DNA from: a virus
IMG/VR virus record: IMGVR_UViG_3300031749_000032
Span: 1-25,876 of that record
Length of the DNA stretch: 25,876 nucleotides
Direction: 5' to 3' (one strand)
Part shown: piece by piece, positions 1 to 7,803 of the stretch
Position numbering within the stretch: the stretch's first letter is position 1
Layout: each line of letters opens with the position of its first letter
Program-made: the position numbers and the translations under genes
Notes under the pieces: model-generated
The model's input: only the letters and a program-made list of their open reading frames with translations
Databases searched by the model: none
What the model was told of the DNA's origin: nothing

Positions 1-25
1 TCTTGATTTCCATTTTTCCGCTCAT
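1..25 (-). CDS. Start of the next tail gene (partial, 8 codons)
   Basis: An ATG at 25-23 on the minus strand overlaps the TGA of the tail tube gene in an ATGA arrangement, and the reading frame stays open to the window edge. This overlap style is used throughout the operon, so it is probably the start of a further tail gene. In many myoviruses the gene after the tube encodes a tail assembly chaperone, but eight codons cannot show this. Confidence 0.45.
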
Positions 26-453
26 TTCTTGATCCTGGTGGACGCGACGAAGGAAACGCGCTGAATCACGTCTTTCTCAGCCTCGATGTCGCCGGCATCT
101 TCGTACAGTAAGACGACGCCCTGAAATTGGTAGGTCGAGATCGATCCATCGACTTCGCTGATGGTTTCCTGGATGTACCCGGAGGGAATGTTCGCCCCGG
201 CGTAATAAGCCGCTTCCCTTGCCGCGAAGTAGTCGTCGAGGGAACTGTCGATCCTCGAAACATCAAAGGAACCCTCCCATCCACCGTCCTCGAAAACAAG
301 CTGAATCGGGGCGCCTGTAATGGGCTTGATGGTCATCTTCTGATTGATCTTCTTCGCCGTGAATTTTAGAAGAGTGGGCAGAACGATATTGCCCTGCGCA
401 GTATAGAAATCGAATCGGTAATCCTTACCGATATTCAAGCCGTTCTGGGGCAT
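22..453 (-). CDS. Tail tube protein (putative)
   Basis: A 143-residue protein encoded directly after the tail sheath gene, 23 bases downstream, with an AAGGAG ribosome site before the ATG. Small soluble proteins of 140-170 residues in this position are the tail tube (inner tube) proteins of contractile phages, which polymerise into the channel that the sheath surrounds. The protein has no signal peptide or membrane segment. It is beta-rich and ends in a basic IKK, as expected for a tube protomer. Neighbours are the sheath upstream and a new gene starting in its stop codon downstream. The assignment rests mainly on position and size. No diagnostic motif is visible, so another small tail protein remains possible. 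Confidence 0.65.
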   Translation of the reverse strand: MPQNGLNIGKDYRFDFYTAQGNIVLPTLLKFTAKKINQKMTIKPITGAPIQLVFEDGGWEGSFDVSRIDSSLDDYFAAREAAYYAGANIPSGYIQETISEVDGSISTYQFQGVVLLYEDAGDIEAEKDVIQRVSFVASTRIKK

Positions 454-476
454 GATGAGGCTCCTTCAGAGATTGA

Positions 477-2024
477 TTACAGAGGCGTGACGGTGACGGA
501 TTGGCCGCCTTCGATGTTCACGAGGAAGTAGCGGACGATGGACAGGTAGGTAACGCGGATGTTTGCCTGCATGTATCCCAAGGCCACCTGAGACGATGGA
601 TTGTTCGCTGCGTCGATTTCGACGGACCATGCCGCCGAGGTGGGGTTATTCACATCCCCGATCATGCCGACGCGCTGGAGATTGGCGAAGAAGGCGTCCA
701 TCGATCCCTTCACGTTCCTGCGCAGGTCGATGGTCTGAACCTTGCCGGGCACATAACCGAATGCGGCCGCCATGGTGAAGGCGATGTAATTGGTCATGCG
801 TGTGTAATTGTCGCCGTTCGTGCCCGCGTTGCTCGAGATGTTGCGTCCGGTTCTGGCCGAGAAGATATTCCCGGCAGGGGCGCCAAGGGTCACGACTTCG
901 AGCCTGGATTGTGCGGCTTGCGCGATTTCGGCATCCGAATACGGCAGGTTCTGCATGCTTCGTTGGGTTGCCACGATCCCGTAGATCGGCTTGTTGAGAA
1001 TCGACTGCTCCGGGGAAAGCGCGGCCTGCTCTGCCGCGGTGAAGGTTGCGGGGGAAAGCATGCGCTGTACGCCGTTGACGTTATCCTGCCAGTAGCACCA
1101 GTCGCCGACCAGGCAGGCCATGCCATAGCCGTCGATCCCTGCGGTATTGAGCGCCGATGCGCTGGCCGTGACGCTTGTTCCGGGAGGGTTGGCGGAGTGA
1201 AAATAGATGCCTTCCTGAAGTCCGAAAGCAAGCTGATCCGTCCATGTGGATGAGGTTTGGCAGTCCACCAGGTTTCCGACCTGAACGCCGGATTTCCGCA
1301 GCGCATACATGCCGGTTCGGGTAAGCCCATCCGTTCCCACCAGTACGGTGTCAGTGATGGTAGTCGTGCCGTCCGTCCCGCCAGTCAGGGTGTAGGTGGT
1401 TGAGGTATTGGGCGCTGCTGTGGACGTCCCGATGGTCGCAACGACGATCTGAGAGGGTCCACGAAGTCCGGATTGACCGGAATTGACCGCAGATACCGCA
1501 TTTGTCCAGAACGTTGCGCCCGTCCCCGTGATGTTGTCGAACACTTCAGGGACGAATCCCTGGCGCTGGATGGACAGCTTGAAGGTGTTGGGTGCCGTTC
1601 CTGTGGAAATCGATGCCGTGATGGTATTGCCGACGACGCCGGTGTACATGGCCGTAAGGGTCATCCCGGTGGCTGGTGTCGGGGAAGCGGTATCCTTCAG
1701 GGCAATCGCTGCTGCCGTGTCGGTGCCGTCCGAAACCCTGACCAGGACCATGTTTTGCACGAAGTTCTGAACGCTGATGGCCGCCGCCGTCGCCAGATCA
1801 TGAGCGCGGAATGTGACTGGTCCTATCATCTGCTGCGCCTGGGCATTCGTTCCGATACCAAGGATAGGAGCATTGACTGGACCCCACGAACCCACTCCGA
1901 CGAGGCCGAGGCCGTCCGTGGGAACGCCGTTGATATACACCATGCCGGGAGGCTGAATGATGACGTAAAGGTCGGGGGCTTGCAGGCTGGTAACGTTCAG
2001 TTGTCCGGCTTGATAGACAGGCAT
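477..2024 (-). CDS. Contractile tail sheath protein
   Basis: A 515-residue protein that would form the contractile outer tube of a myovirus tail. The N-terminal 60 residues (PPGMVYINGVPTDGLGLVGV and following) show the typical sheath opening, in which a beta strand leads into a glycine-rich 'gsWGPvn' turn. The middle (roughly 100-260) is a Thr/Gly/Ala-rich insertion domain. The C-terminal third has the conserved sheath core with an IDLRRNVKGSMDAFFANL region near 430-450, and it ends in a beta strand region before 'GGQSVTVTPL'. Length is within the usual 450-520 residues. An AAGGA site precedes the ATG. Two hairpins with T-runs lie directly upstream. It is the main evidence that the phage is a myovirus. 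Confidence 0.93.
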   Translation of the reverse strand: MPVYQAGQLNVTSLQAPDLYVIIQPPGMVYINGVPTDGLGLVGVGSWGPVNAPILGIGTNAQAQQMIGPVTFRAHDLATAAAISVQNFVQNMVLVRVSDGTDTAAAIALKDTASPTPATGMTLTAMYTGVVGNTITASISTGTAPNTFKLSIQRQGFVPEVFDNITGTGATFWTNAVSAVNSGQSGLRGPSQIVVATIGTSTAAPNTSTTYTLTGGTDGTTTITDTVLVGTDGLTRTGMYALRKSGVQVGNLVDCQTSSTWTDQLAFGLQEGIYFHSANPPGTSVTASASALNTAGIDGYGMACLVGDWCYWQDNVNGVQRMLSPATFTAAEQAALSPEQSILNKPIYGIVATQRSMQNLPYSDAEIAQAAQSRLEVVTLGAPAGNIFSARTGRNISSNAGTNGDNYTRMTNYIAFTMAAAFGYVPGKVQTIDLRRNVKGSMDAFFANLQRVGMIGDVNNPTSAAWSVEIDAANNPSSQVALGYMQANIRVTYLSIVRYFLVNIEGGQSVTVTPL

Positions 2025-2045
2025 GATTCGGTCCTTTCGGGCATG

Positions 2046-2065
2046 AAAAAACCGCCCGGAGGCGG
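2046..2065 (-). terminator. Tetraloop hairpin with T-run before sheath gene (copy 1)
   Basis: On the minus strand CCGCC, a TCCG loop and GGCGG form a 5-bp GC-only stem followed by six T residues. It lies only 21 bases before the sheath start codon, which leaves no room for a new promoter. Transcription of the sheath must therefore pass through it. Confidence 0.7.
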
Positions 2066-2081
2066 TCTAGGAATGGGAAAC

Positions 2082-2101
2082 AAAAAACCGCCCGGAGGCG
2101 G
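2082..2101 (-). terminator. Tetraloop hairpin with T-run before sheath gene (copy 2)
   Basis: This is an identical copy of the neighbouring hairpin, with the same CCGCC stem, TCCG loop and T6, 36 bases upstream of it on the minus strand. It begins at the last base before the stop codon region of the 73-residue gene. Confidence 0.7.
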
Positions 2102-2323
2102 CTAGTGGGTGATCAACAGATCAGGTGGAATGATGAGGTTCGGGCTCTTCCCGTCCTTGAATTCCAGCTTGATGCGCCCGGCATCACGACTGAGATCGAC
2201 ACCGTTTCGCTTGGCGATTTCGATGAAGGCTTTCTTGATGCGATAAATCGTCTGCGGAGTCGCTTCCTTGCCATGAAAAGGCATCATGGCTTCGCGCAAC
2301 GATGCAACGATGATTTGATTCAC
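2102..2323 (-). CDS. Hypothetical 73-residue phage protein (GTG start)
   Basis: A small soluble protein that I do not recognise. It starts with GTG, which overlaps the last codon and TGA of the upstream 47-residue gene, so the two are probably translationally coupled. The sequence is mixed alpha/beta with a basic middle (IYRIKKAFIEIAKRNGVDL) and a hydrophobic C-terminus (IIPPDLLITH). It lies between the neck proteins and the sheath, where phages often keep small tail-completion or regulatory proteins. Its end abuts the tandem hairpins that precede the sheath gene. Confidence 0.6.
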   Translation of the reverse strand: MNQIIVASLREAMMPFHGKEATPQTIYRIKKAFIEIAKRNGVDLSRDAGRIKLEFKDGKSPNLIIPPDLLITH

Positions 2324-2463
2324 ACTGCTACCCTGCGGACGGAATGAACATTCTCGCTCACCAGGATGTCAGCAACGATGTCCGGGTCGGTGATTTCGTT
2401 GCCCCTGCGGTATTTGCCGAAAGCGTGGATCACCACGAGTTTGATGGAAGATTTCGAGGCCAT
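2320..2463 (-). CDS. Hypothetical 47-residue protein
   Basis: This short gene starts with ATG at 2463 after a good AAGGAG site seven bases away, and it ends with TGA at 2320, overlapping the GTG start of the next gene. The product begins MASKSSIKLVVIHAFGKYRR and continues with an acidic stretch (EITDPDIVADIL) that looks like a small beta-alpha fold. The motif resembles the short N-terminal strand and helix often seen in small phage 'FluMu-like' tail proteins, but I cannot assign a function. The tight spacing to both neighbours and the strong ribosome site support it as a real gene. Confidence 0.6.
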   Translation of the reverse strand: MASKSSIKLVVIHAFGKYRRGNEITDPDIVADILVSENVHSVRRVAV

Positions 2464-2474
2464 GACCTACTCCT

Positions 2475-3293
2475 TCAGATGTTGATGATGGTATTTCCGG
2501 TGCTGCTGAGCGTAATTCCGAGATCCGTGATCGTCTGGTCGGTTTCGGTCGCGGTGGTGGCGTACTCCACTTCATATCGGAGATCACGGCGATAAATCCG
2601 GGTCTTTTGCAGCTCGTCTGTCTGAAGGGTTCCCCGATAAATCAGTCTCGCCCATGTGTTGTCCGGCATGACTACGCGCCACTGTTGCTTGAAATAGACG
2701 TCAATGGCCTTGCAGATCGCATCCCGATTACCCGGATTGGGACACCACGCCGTCACCATGAAAACCCGCGTCTGCCGGGCTATTTCCGATTGCATTTCGA
2801 CCGGAACCGAAACAAGCGCTTCGATATCGAATGCGCCAATAGGCAGCGTGATCACATCGCCGGAGACGCTCGATCCGGGTATCAGGGCAGACAGCGCAGC
2901 GGCAACGCTTGTGAGGGTGTCGGTAGCCTTGATCTGGTAGCTGAACGGCTGATAATTGACCCGAAGCGTGGCTGCTTCGTTCGCGAGTATCGCGCCTCCT
3001 ACCGTGACCTGATTGCCGTTAATGGTCAGGGTCAGGTTCGCTGCCGGAATCGAGCTTTGGACCTGCGAATCACCCAGAAAGCGGCTCGTGTTCGCGTCCA
3101 TCCCCGGCATTGGATAGAGGCTGATCATCGAAGATCCAGCCGCGATCAACGCATCCAGTTGAGCCGGAACAGGCCAGCCAGGAATGATCGTAATCGGAGA
3201 TCCGCTTACGCTTGGATTCGTTGTGCCTGTCGGATAAACCGCGCTTTGTGTGAGCGACGCCAAGACATTGACGACATCGGATAGATCGGCCAT
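2475..3293 (-). CDS. Neck/tail-completion structural protein (putative)
   Basis: A 272-residue protein between the head-tail connectors and the sheath. The N-terminal half is rich in Ser, Thr, Pro and small residues and carries repeated short beta segments (ITIIPGWPVPAQLDALIAAG; VTVGGAILANEAATLRVNY). The C-terminal half contains a compact domain with VFMVTAWCPNPGNRDAICKA near 178-196 and an acidic-basic alternating end. Proteins in this slot usually complete the neck or terminate the tail tube. The start overlaps the stop of the upstream head-closure gene in a TAATG. No enzymatic motif is visible. The family is not recognised and the role is inferred from position. Confidence 0.55.
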   Translation of the reverse strand: MADLSDVVNVLASLTQSAVYPTGTTNPSVSGSPITIIPGWPVPAQLDALIAAGSSMISLYPMPGMDANTSRFLGDSQVQSSIPAANLTLTINGNQVTVGGAILANEAATLRVNYQPFSYQIKATDTLTSVAAALSALIPGSSVSGDVITLPIGAFDIEALVSVPVEMQSEIARQTRVFMVTAWCPNPGNRDAICKAIDVYFKQQWRVVMPDNTWARLIYRGTLQTDELQKTRIYRRDLRYEVEYATTATETDQTITDLGITLSSTGNTIINI

Positions 3294-3628
3294 TACGACT
3301 CCAGTCGCTCACAAAGACACTGGTAGCCAAAAAAATTCCAATATGCCGCTGTCACCTGATACCTCTGCCCGAGATCATCATGAATAACGTCCCCGTCCAA
3401 ACACAATCCAGCGCCGCCCTTGAACATGATACGCCAATATACCCGTTTCGACACATCGCCGGGAAGCCCCGCTGGATTCGATCCAGATTCTTTCCAGAGC
3501 TGAATGCTTGCTGAGATATCGGATGAAACCACCGTGTTTTCATTCGGATAGTTGTATCCCTGGACGCCCGGCGATGTATTCGGCAAATTTCGATAAATCG
3601 AAATCGTCCTCGGAAAAAGAAAGCTCAT
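3293..3628 (-). CDS. Head-tail joining / head closure protein (putative)
   Basis: A 111-residue protein in the usual place for a head closure or head-tail joining factor, directly after the long connector gene and before the neck protein. It is predicted to be beta-rich (VYWRIMFKGGAGLCLDGDVIHDD followed by RYQVTAAYWNFFGYQ), which matches the small beta-barrel 'head-tail joining' fold of SPP1 gp16 and related proteins. In that family a 'GD-hh-h-G-YxV' pattern near the C-terminus is common and can be recognised here. ATGA and TAATG overlaps couple it to both neighbours. The fold call is an inference from pattern and position. Confidence 0.55.
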   Translation of the reverse strand: MSFLFPRTISIYRNLPNTSPGVQGYNYPNENTVVSSDISASIQLWKESGSNPAGLPGDVSKRVYWRIMFKGGAGLCLDGDVIHDDLGQRYQVTAAYWNFFGYQCLCERLES

Positions 3629-4551
3629 GCCATAACCTGAGCAACGTATGGCTGCAAGAGTTGCTTTGTATCGTCGTCAATGACGAGACTATTGAGCACT
3701 CCGGGTTGAGTACCGAATCGCTGAAAACTCGTGTCTCCAGCCTGGAACTTCTGCGCCGTCCCTGGGAGGCCGTTCGTGCCCATGATATTGTTGATGATAT
3801 TCGCGCAGGCCTGCTTGATGGGAGCGGGAAGATTTGCCTGCGCCCAGCCGGCCACATAGTGCATGCGTACCTCAGTGTAATAGGCAAGGAGCACGCCTGC
3901 TGGAACCCATACCATTCCCGTTTTAGGATCGATCGAGTTTGCTTGTGGTGTCCATGCCTCCCAAGCGGGTGGGCCACCGAATTTCGACATCACCGCAAGC
4001 AGGTTGTAGGTATCTATGGAGCCGACAGAGTCCTCTGATCTGCGCATGTATCCGTAGCGGCCAACTCCAGAGATCATCCGCATGACCGGGGTTTTGCTTA
4101 CCGCCGTGATGGGGCGATTTTCAGGCATCGTGCGCTGCTCGACGATCGTGAGGCCCGAATCAAGCGTTGCATTTGCCGCGTGCGAGTTCGCGACACTTTC
4201 GAATGTCACGTTCTGGCCGGATACCGAAGCCACAACAAGCGCTTCAACCAGGCTCTGGTTTGCCCGGTCGGCAATCAACACCGATCCTACCTGCAGCATG
4301 CCCGTCGGCCCCGAAACTCCCACGACAACATTCTGACCAGGATTGATTGGAGAATTGAGGCTTAATGTAAGTTCAGGCTGCAGCCCAGACATATAGCAGG
4401 GATTACCATCCGAATCAGGAGACCACACGAGCCCCTCACTACGGCCAAGATAGGTATCTATTTGAAGCGATGCCTGCTGAATCTGAGAAGCGGTTGCATT
4501 AGGCACATTGTAAGCAGGCAGGTCTCCAGTCTGAAGATAGGCGCTCGGCAT
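3625..4551 (-). CDS. Head-tail connector protein (putative)
   Basis: A 308-residue protein downstream of the capsid gene. Its ends look like the helical gp6-type connector adaptor. The N-terminus (LPAYNVPNATASQIQQASLQIDTYL) forms a helix bundle, and the C-terminus has a helix with APIKQACANIINNIMG followed by a C-terminal 'LLQPYV' segment. Between them (about 55-140) is an inserted beta domain rich in Gly, Val and Ser, which makes the protein much longer than a normal 100-residue adaptor. It is coupled to the next gene by an ATGA overlap. The inserted domain could be a decoration or Ig-like module. The connector role is well supported by position and helical ends, though not proven. Confidence 0.55.
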   Translation of the reverse strand: MPSAYLQTGDLPAYNVPNATASQIQQASLQIDTYLGRSEGLVWSPDSDGNPCYMSGLQPELTLSLNSPINPGQNVVVGVSGPTGMLQVGSVLIADRANQSLVEALVVASVSGQNVTFESVANSHAANATLDSGLTIVEQRTMPENRPITAVSKTPVMRMISGVGRYGYMRRSEDSVGSIDTYNLLAVMSKFGGPPAWEAWTPQANSIDPKTGMVWVPAGVLLAYYTEVRMHYVAGWAQANLPAPIKQACANIINNIMGTNGLPGTAQKFQAGDTSFQRFGTQPGVLNSLVIDDDTKQLLQPYVAQVMA

Positions 4552-4913
4552 TATCGGCTCTGCAAAAGCGCCCCGACGTTGCTGAGCGTGCCGGCGCCGG
4601 TGATCTGCACGGTGAATGACAGAAACGGCAAACCGTCGGTCACATTCAGCACGCCAGCAGTTGCTGCCGTGAGCGCCTGAGTAAGCGGCGCACCTTGAGG
4701 AATCGTCCCGGCAACGTCAAGGTATCTTTGCACCACGATAGAGCCGGAGACTGAGTTCGTAGCCCCGACAGCGAGTTTCGTGTAGCCGCCGCTTTGCAGC
4801 AGATCGCTTATTCCAGGTGCAGTCAGCTTGAGCTGTGATGCCGATAGAAAAACCTGCGAGACAGGCCCCGCATCCATGACGACATGAGCGTCTTCCTGAT
4901 TTTTTGAGAGCAT
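4551..4913 (-). CDS. Small structural protein, possible capsid decoration
   Basis: A 120-residue soluble protein, Ala/Gly/Val/Thr-rich and low in charge, with short alternating beta stretches (GSIVVQRYLDVAGTIPQG; LPFLSFTVQITGAGTLSNVG). This composition is common for capsid decoration or other virion-surface proteins, and the gene lies two positions after the major capsid gene. It ends in the TAATG that starts the connector gene. No family is recognised, and an accessory connector protein is the main alternative. Confidence 0.5.
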   Translation of the reverse strand: MLSKNQEDAHVVMDAGPVSQVFLSASQLKLTAPGISDLLQSGGYTKLAVGATNSVSGSIVVQRYLDVAGTIPQGAPLTQALTAATAGVLNVTDGLPFLSFTVQITGAGTLSNVGALLQSR

Positions 4914-4916
4914 GGT

Positions 4917-5138
4917 CTACTCCGGCAAAATGATCGGGGAGGCTTGAGCCTGCCCCGAATCAATCAAATACTGGCCGAGGTTATTGGGAACCTCGGCACG
5001 GCCCCTGATGAAAACCACGTTGAACATCCGTGGCTTTCCTTTTTCGTCCATCCAGTCGGAGATTCGATGCTGGCTTCCGGGTTGGACGAAGATCACATGA
5101 CGAGCCCGAAGCTCGTCATGAGGGCGATAGACCAGCAT
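4917..5138 (-). CDS. Hypothetical 73-residue protein after the capsid gene
   Basis: A small basic/acidic mixed protein whose ATG overlaps the TAA of the major capsid gene (TAATG). The sequence contains RARHVIFVQPGSQHRISDWMDEKGKPRMFNV split over two beta-like segments and then an AEVPNNLGQYLIDSGQA helix. Short proteins with a 'hFxxGxAxVPxxlGxyLI' pattern follow capsid genes in several phages and are thought to be minor head proteins. The pattern (FIRGRAEVPNNLGQYLI) is visible here. The function is unknown and a head role is inferred from the place in the operon. Confidence 0.55.
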   Translation of the reverse strand: MLVYRPHDELRARHVIFVQPGSQHRISDWMDEKGKPRMFNVVFIRGRAEVPNNLGQYLIDSGQAQASPIILPE

Positions 5139-6142
5139 TACGGACGCTGGACTGCGACGGTCGCGTGGGCATAGGCTGCGCCCTTGGCGATGACCGAATT
5201 GAAGTGCACGCCGACAAACTGGCCGGAAAGGTTGCCAGTCAGCCCGAGTTGGAACAGCAGCGGGTTGGGGTTGTCGTCTTCGCCGGAGACGTAAGGACGC
5301 TCGACCATTTCCTCGGTCAGAATCACCGCGAAATAGTTGTTGTTTCCGGCGGGAGGTGCCCCGAAGCCATAGGCAGCGGCCGAGGACGCGGGCAGGAACG
5401 AGTCACCGATCAGCGGCAAGTCGCCGGCTTGGGTGGAGATCGCTTTGACCTTCACGCCCGCAACGACTTCAACCTCGTTGAGGAAGATCTGGCCGGCTTT
5501 CGCCTCACGATCGATGTAATCGCCAAGGATCGGGTTGACGTAGATCGCGGTCGGGCGCACGTCATAATCCGGGCTTCCGACCATTTCCGCCACCGCGCTC
5601 TTCAGGCCATCGATGATCGACGCTCCTGGAGCGACAGTGTACTGGAGGGTTGCGATCTGCGTCAGCAGACCCACGTATTGCGTGGTCGTGGGAGTGGTCA
5701 GGCTCGTGTCGTTTCCATTCCAGATATTCGAGCCCTCGAGGCGCAGGATACCGCTGACGATGTCCTCGATGTCCTTCGCGATGACGGACGCGAATTTCTT
5801 CTGTTGCTGCGTCACCATCTTGTCGAAGAGGCTGATGTTGGACTGGGCGACGATCGCCTTGACGAAGGCAGAGCGCTCTGCACGCGTCGGGCCCGAGGGC
5901 GTCGTGCTGATGGCCGAACCACCCTGTCCGCCGGTCGAGCTGAAAGTCGCAGTTGCGACAGCGGTCTGCTCGAAGTAGCGATGCGGTTGACCGGTTGCCG
6001 GAGAACCCTTCATGCGCTGAAGCGCAACAGAGCTGCGGCGCACCAGGTCGGTAATGACGGGTTCGTATTCGTTGACCTCAACCGCGCCGGTGCCGAGGTA
6101 ATCTGCAGCGGCCTCGAGGGTCATCATTTGTGCTTGCTTCAT
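5138..6142 (-). CDS. Major capsid protein (HK97-like)
   Basis: A 334-residue protein in the standard position after the protease/scaffold gene, with a strong AAAGGA ribosome site. The N-arm (1-70) contains the acidic-hydrophobic start and a Gly/Ser/Thr-rich extended loop (around 65-85). The central helix region (95-130) is followed by a P-domain-like segment and an A-domain with 'PTAIYVNPILGDYIDREAK' near 195-213. That pattern, 'hhxNPxhxxxI', is typical of HK97-fold capsids of this size. The C-terminal part has 'YFAVILTEEMVERPYVSGEDDNP', like the 'e-xxxerpyv' strand seen in many related phage capsids. A terminator-like hairpin lies just upstream. The identification is based on the fold pattern and the order of neighbours. 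Confidence 0.85.
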   Translation of the reverse strand: MKQAQMMTLEAAADYLGTGAVEVNEYEPVITDLVRRSSVALQRMKGSPATGQPHRYFEQTAVATATFSSTGGQGGSAISTTPSGPTRAERSAFVKAIVAQSNISLFDKMVTQQQKKFASVIAKDIEDIVSGILRLEGSNIWNGNDTSLTTPTTTQYVGLLTQIATLQYTVAPGASIIDGLKSAVAEMVGSPDYDVRPTAIYVNPILGDYIDREAKAGQIFLNEVEVVAGVKVKAISTQAGDLPLIGDSFLPASSAAAYGFGAPPAGNNNYFAVILTEEMVERPYVSGEDDNPNPLLFQLGLTGNLSGQFVGVHFNSVIAKGAAYAHATVAVQRP

Positions 6143-6165
6143 GGAAATTCCTTTCGCTGAAATGG

Positions 6166-6184
6166 AAAAACCACCCGAAGGCGG
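6166..6184 (-). terminator. UUCG-tetraloop hairpin with T-run before capsid gene
   Basis: On the minus strand CCGCC, a TTCG loop and GGTGG make a 5-bp stem with one G-U pair, followed by five T residues. It lies between the protease gene (ends 6208) and the capsid ATG (6142). It has the same design as the two hairpins before the sheath gene. Confidence 0.65.
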
Positions 6185-6207
6185 CTTTATGCTGAATTGG
6201 ATATGGA

Positions 6208-7572
6208 TTAGTGTGCCGTGGCACCCGCTCCCATCTTGCCGAGGGTGATCGCGACCAGGCGCTGATGAATCGTTGCGCCGCTTGCCTTCAGGTCGACGTC
6301 AAGTTTCTTGTAGTCGACGGACTCTGCGCCCGCGGCAAGGGCCGCTTTTTCGGCTGCCAGCGCTTCATCAGTGGGTCTCCCAGGGGCCGAGGACGCGCTG
6401 AATCCCTTCGCCTTCAATTCGGCGTTTTCCTTCTCGAGCGACTCCACCTTGGCCTTCAGATCTGCCGAAGCGGCATCCAGCCAGTCATGGTCATTCCAGA
6501 TATGCGGCAGCTTGCCCATGACGGCTTCTGCCTCCATCTTGTCGGCCATGCGGCGAAGATGGGCAACATGCCCCCTCTTCTCGTGACCGCCCATCCCTTC
6601 GGCTTCCAGGCCATCGGCGCAAGCCCTGATTGCGTCAGCATGCTTTTTGACCTTGTGAAGGACGCTTGCGGCTTCCATCTTGCCAGTGCTGGCCTTGATG
6701 TCGGCGAGTTCTTTTTGCAGGGGTTCGGTTGCCGCTTTGACCGCGGCGCCGATGATTGCTTCCAGTTCATTCTTGTCCATGGTTTCGATCTCCGTAGAGG
6801 CATGAGCCTCGAGTGATGTTGACGTATAGGCGGCCTTGTCCTTCAGCAGGATTGCGGCGCCAGTGAAAATGCACGTCGTGACCTCGACAGGGTCAGCGTT
6901 CCAGTCTGCAACAGCAGCTTGGGCTTCATAAGAAAAGCCCAGACGCTTCTTTTGCTTCCGAATCTCGCTGACGGCAGCCGGAAAATCCGAACCGTACAGA
7001 AAACCCTTGATGTGGATGCCATCACCTTCGATAGTTGCATCAGTGATGACGCCGATTTTGTTCTGGGCATCGTGACCGTCCAGAGACGGCTTGTAATCGA
7101 CACCCATGCCAAGCAGAGACGACAGGGCTGCTTCAGCAACCGATTTCGGAATGAGAACACGCTTTCCGTTTGCGCCTCCCACCGGATTGTCAGAAGGCTC
7201 GTCAATGCGCGTCATGATCCCTGAAAATGGTGCACGGTTCGGATGGTCCTTGACCTCCGGGACCTCAAGGCTCATCGCTTCGAAATGAAACGCCTGGATC
7301 TTGCCCCCGTCATTTTCACCAGACGGCTGCATTCCCATCCTTGCGGATTGGTGAGCCTCCCAGTCGGAAGTATCAATTCCGAGTTCCTTCGCGCGGTTCA
7401 AGATACGGCGCTTTCCTTCGGCTTTTTCGCTTTCAGTGAGGCCCTTGGTATGGTCAAGCATCGACCATGCCATCTTTACATGGTCCTTGTCATGGATTGG
7501 AAGCGCACGCTTTCCCGGGACAGCAAAGTCGGAATCAGGAAGCGCATTCCTCTGTTCGGTCGTGAGAGCCAT
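6208..7572 (-). CDS. Prohead protease fused to scaffold-like domain
   Basis: A 454-residue protein with three parts. Residues 1-75 carry the small DUF6582-like module (SDFAVPGKRALPIHDKDHV...GLTESEKAEGKRRI) often fused to phage head proteins. Residues 100-245 resemble a prohead serine protease, with a His at about 167 (SLDGHDAQNKIG) and a Ser at about 214 (LGFSYEAQ), the usual His/Ser pair. Residues 260-400 are Lys/Glu/Ala-rich and likely coiled coil (for example ELEAIIGAAVKAATEPLQKEL and AKVESLEKENAELKAKG), as in internal scaffolds. The fused protein would guide capsid assembly and then clear the scaffold. Its gene precedes the capsid gene, in the standard order. An AAGGAGG site supports the start. 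Confidence 0.75.
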   Translation of the reverse strand: MALTTEQRNALPDSDFAVPGKRALPIHDKDHVKMAWSMLDHTKGLTESEKAEGKRRILNRAKELGIDTSDWEAHQSARMGMQPSGENDGGKIQAFHFEAMSLEVPEVKDHPNRAPFSGIMTRIDEPSDNPVGGANGKRVLIPKSVAEAALSSLLGMGVDYKPSLDGHDAQNKIGVITDATIEGDGIHIKGFLYGSDFPAAVSEIRKQKKRLGFSYEAQAAVADWNADPVEVTTCIFTGAAILLKDKAAYTSTSLEAHASTEIETMDKNELEAIIGAAVKAATEPLQKELADIKASTGKMEAASVLHKVKKHADAIRACADGLEAEGMGGHEKRGHVAHLRRMADKMEAEAVMGKLPHIWNDHDWLDAASADLKAKVESLEKENAELKAKGFSASSAPGRPTDEALAAEKAALAAGAESVDYKKLDVDLKASGATIHQRLVAITLGKMGAGATAH

Positions 7573-7581
7573 TGCCCCTCC

Positions 7582-7803
7582 TTACAGTTCCTTGATGGCT
7601 TCGAGGATGTGGGAGAATTCTTCCTTCAGATGCCCGTCGACGGTTTTCGCCCGATTCTTCAAATCCGCGAGGGCGGACTCGATCGAATGGAGCGCTGCAA
7701 GCACCTCTCCTTGTGCCGATTCTTTCGCTTTGGCGATATTCTCGGAGATCCCGGAAATAGCAGACATTGCGGTCTGCGCCGCCTTTTCTTTCGGGGCGGC
7801 CAT
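7582..7803 (-). CDS. Small helical protein, 73 residues
   Basis: The gene starts at ATG 7803, which shares one base with the TAA of the upstream gene (TAATG). A longer reading with an upstream start would overlap the neighbour heavily and begins with unlikely sequence. The product (MAAPKEKAAQTAMSAISGIS... to ...EEFSHILEAIKEL) is almost entirely alanine, glutamate and lysine-rich helix and probably a coiled coil. It sits between portal and protease genes, so it may be a minor head or scaffold helper. I do not recognise the family. Confidence 0.6.
   Translation of the reverse strand: MAAPKEKAAQTAMSAISGISENIAKAKESAQGEVLAALHSIESALADLKNRAKTVDGHLKEEFSHILEAIKEL

Noticed and set aside
501-1253. Plus-strand 250-codon open frame opposite the sheath gene
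   Set aside because: It is the antisense shadow of the sheath gene, with His/Gly/Asp/Arg-rich composition and no ribosome site.
5030-6160. Plus-strand 376-codon open frame opposite the capsid gene
   Set aside because: It is a shadow of the capsid gene. The translation is rich in Arg, Asp and His repeats and resembles no protein.
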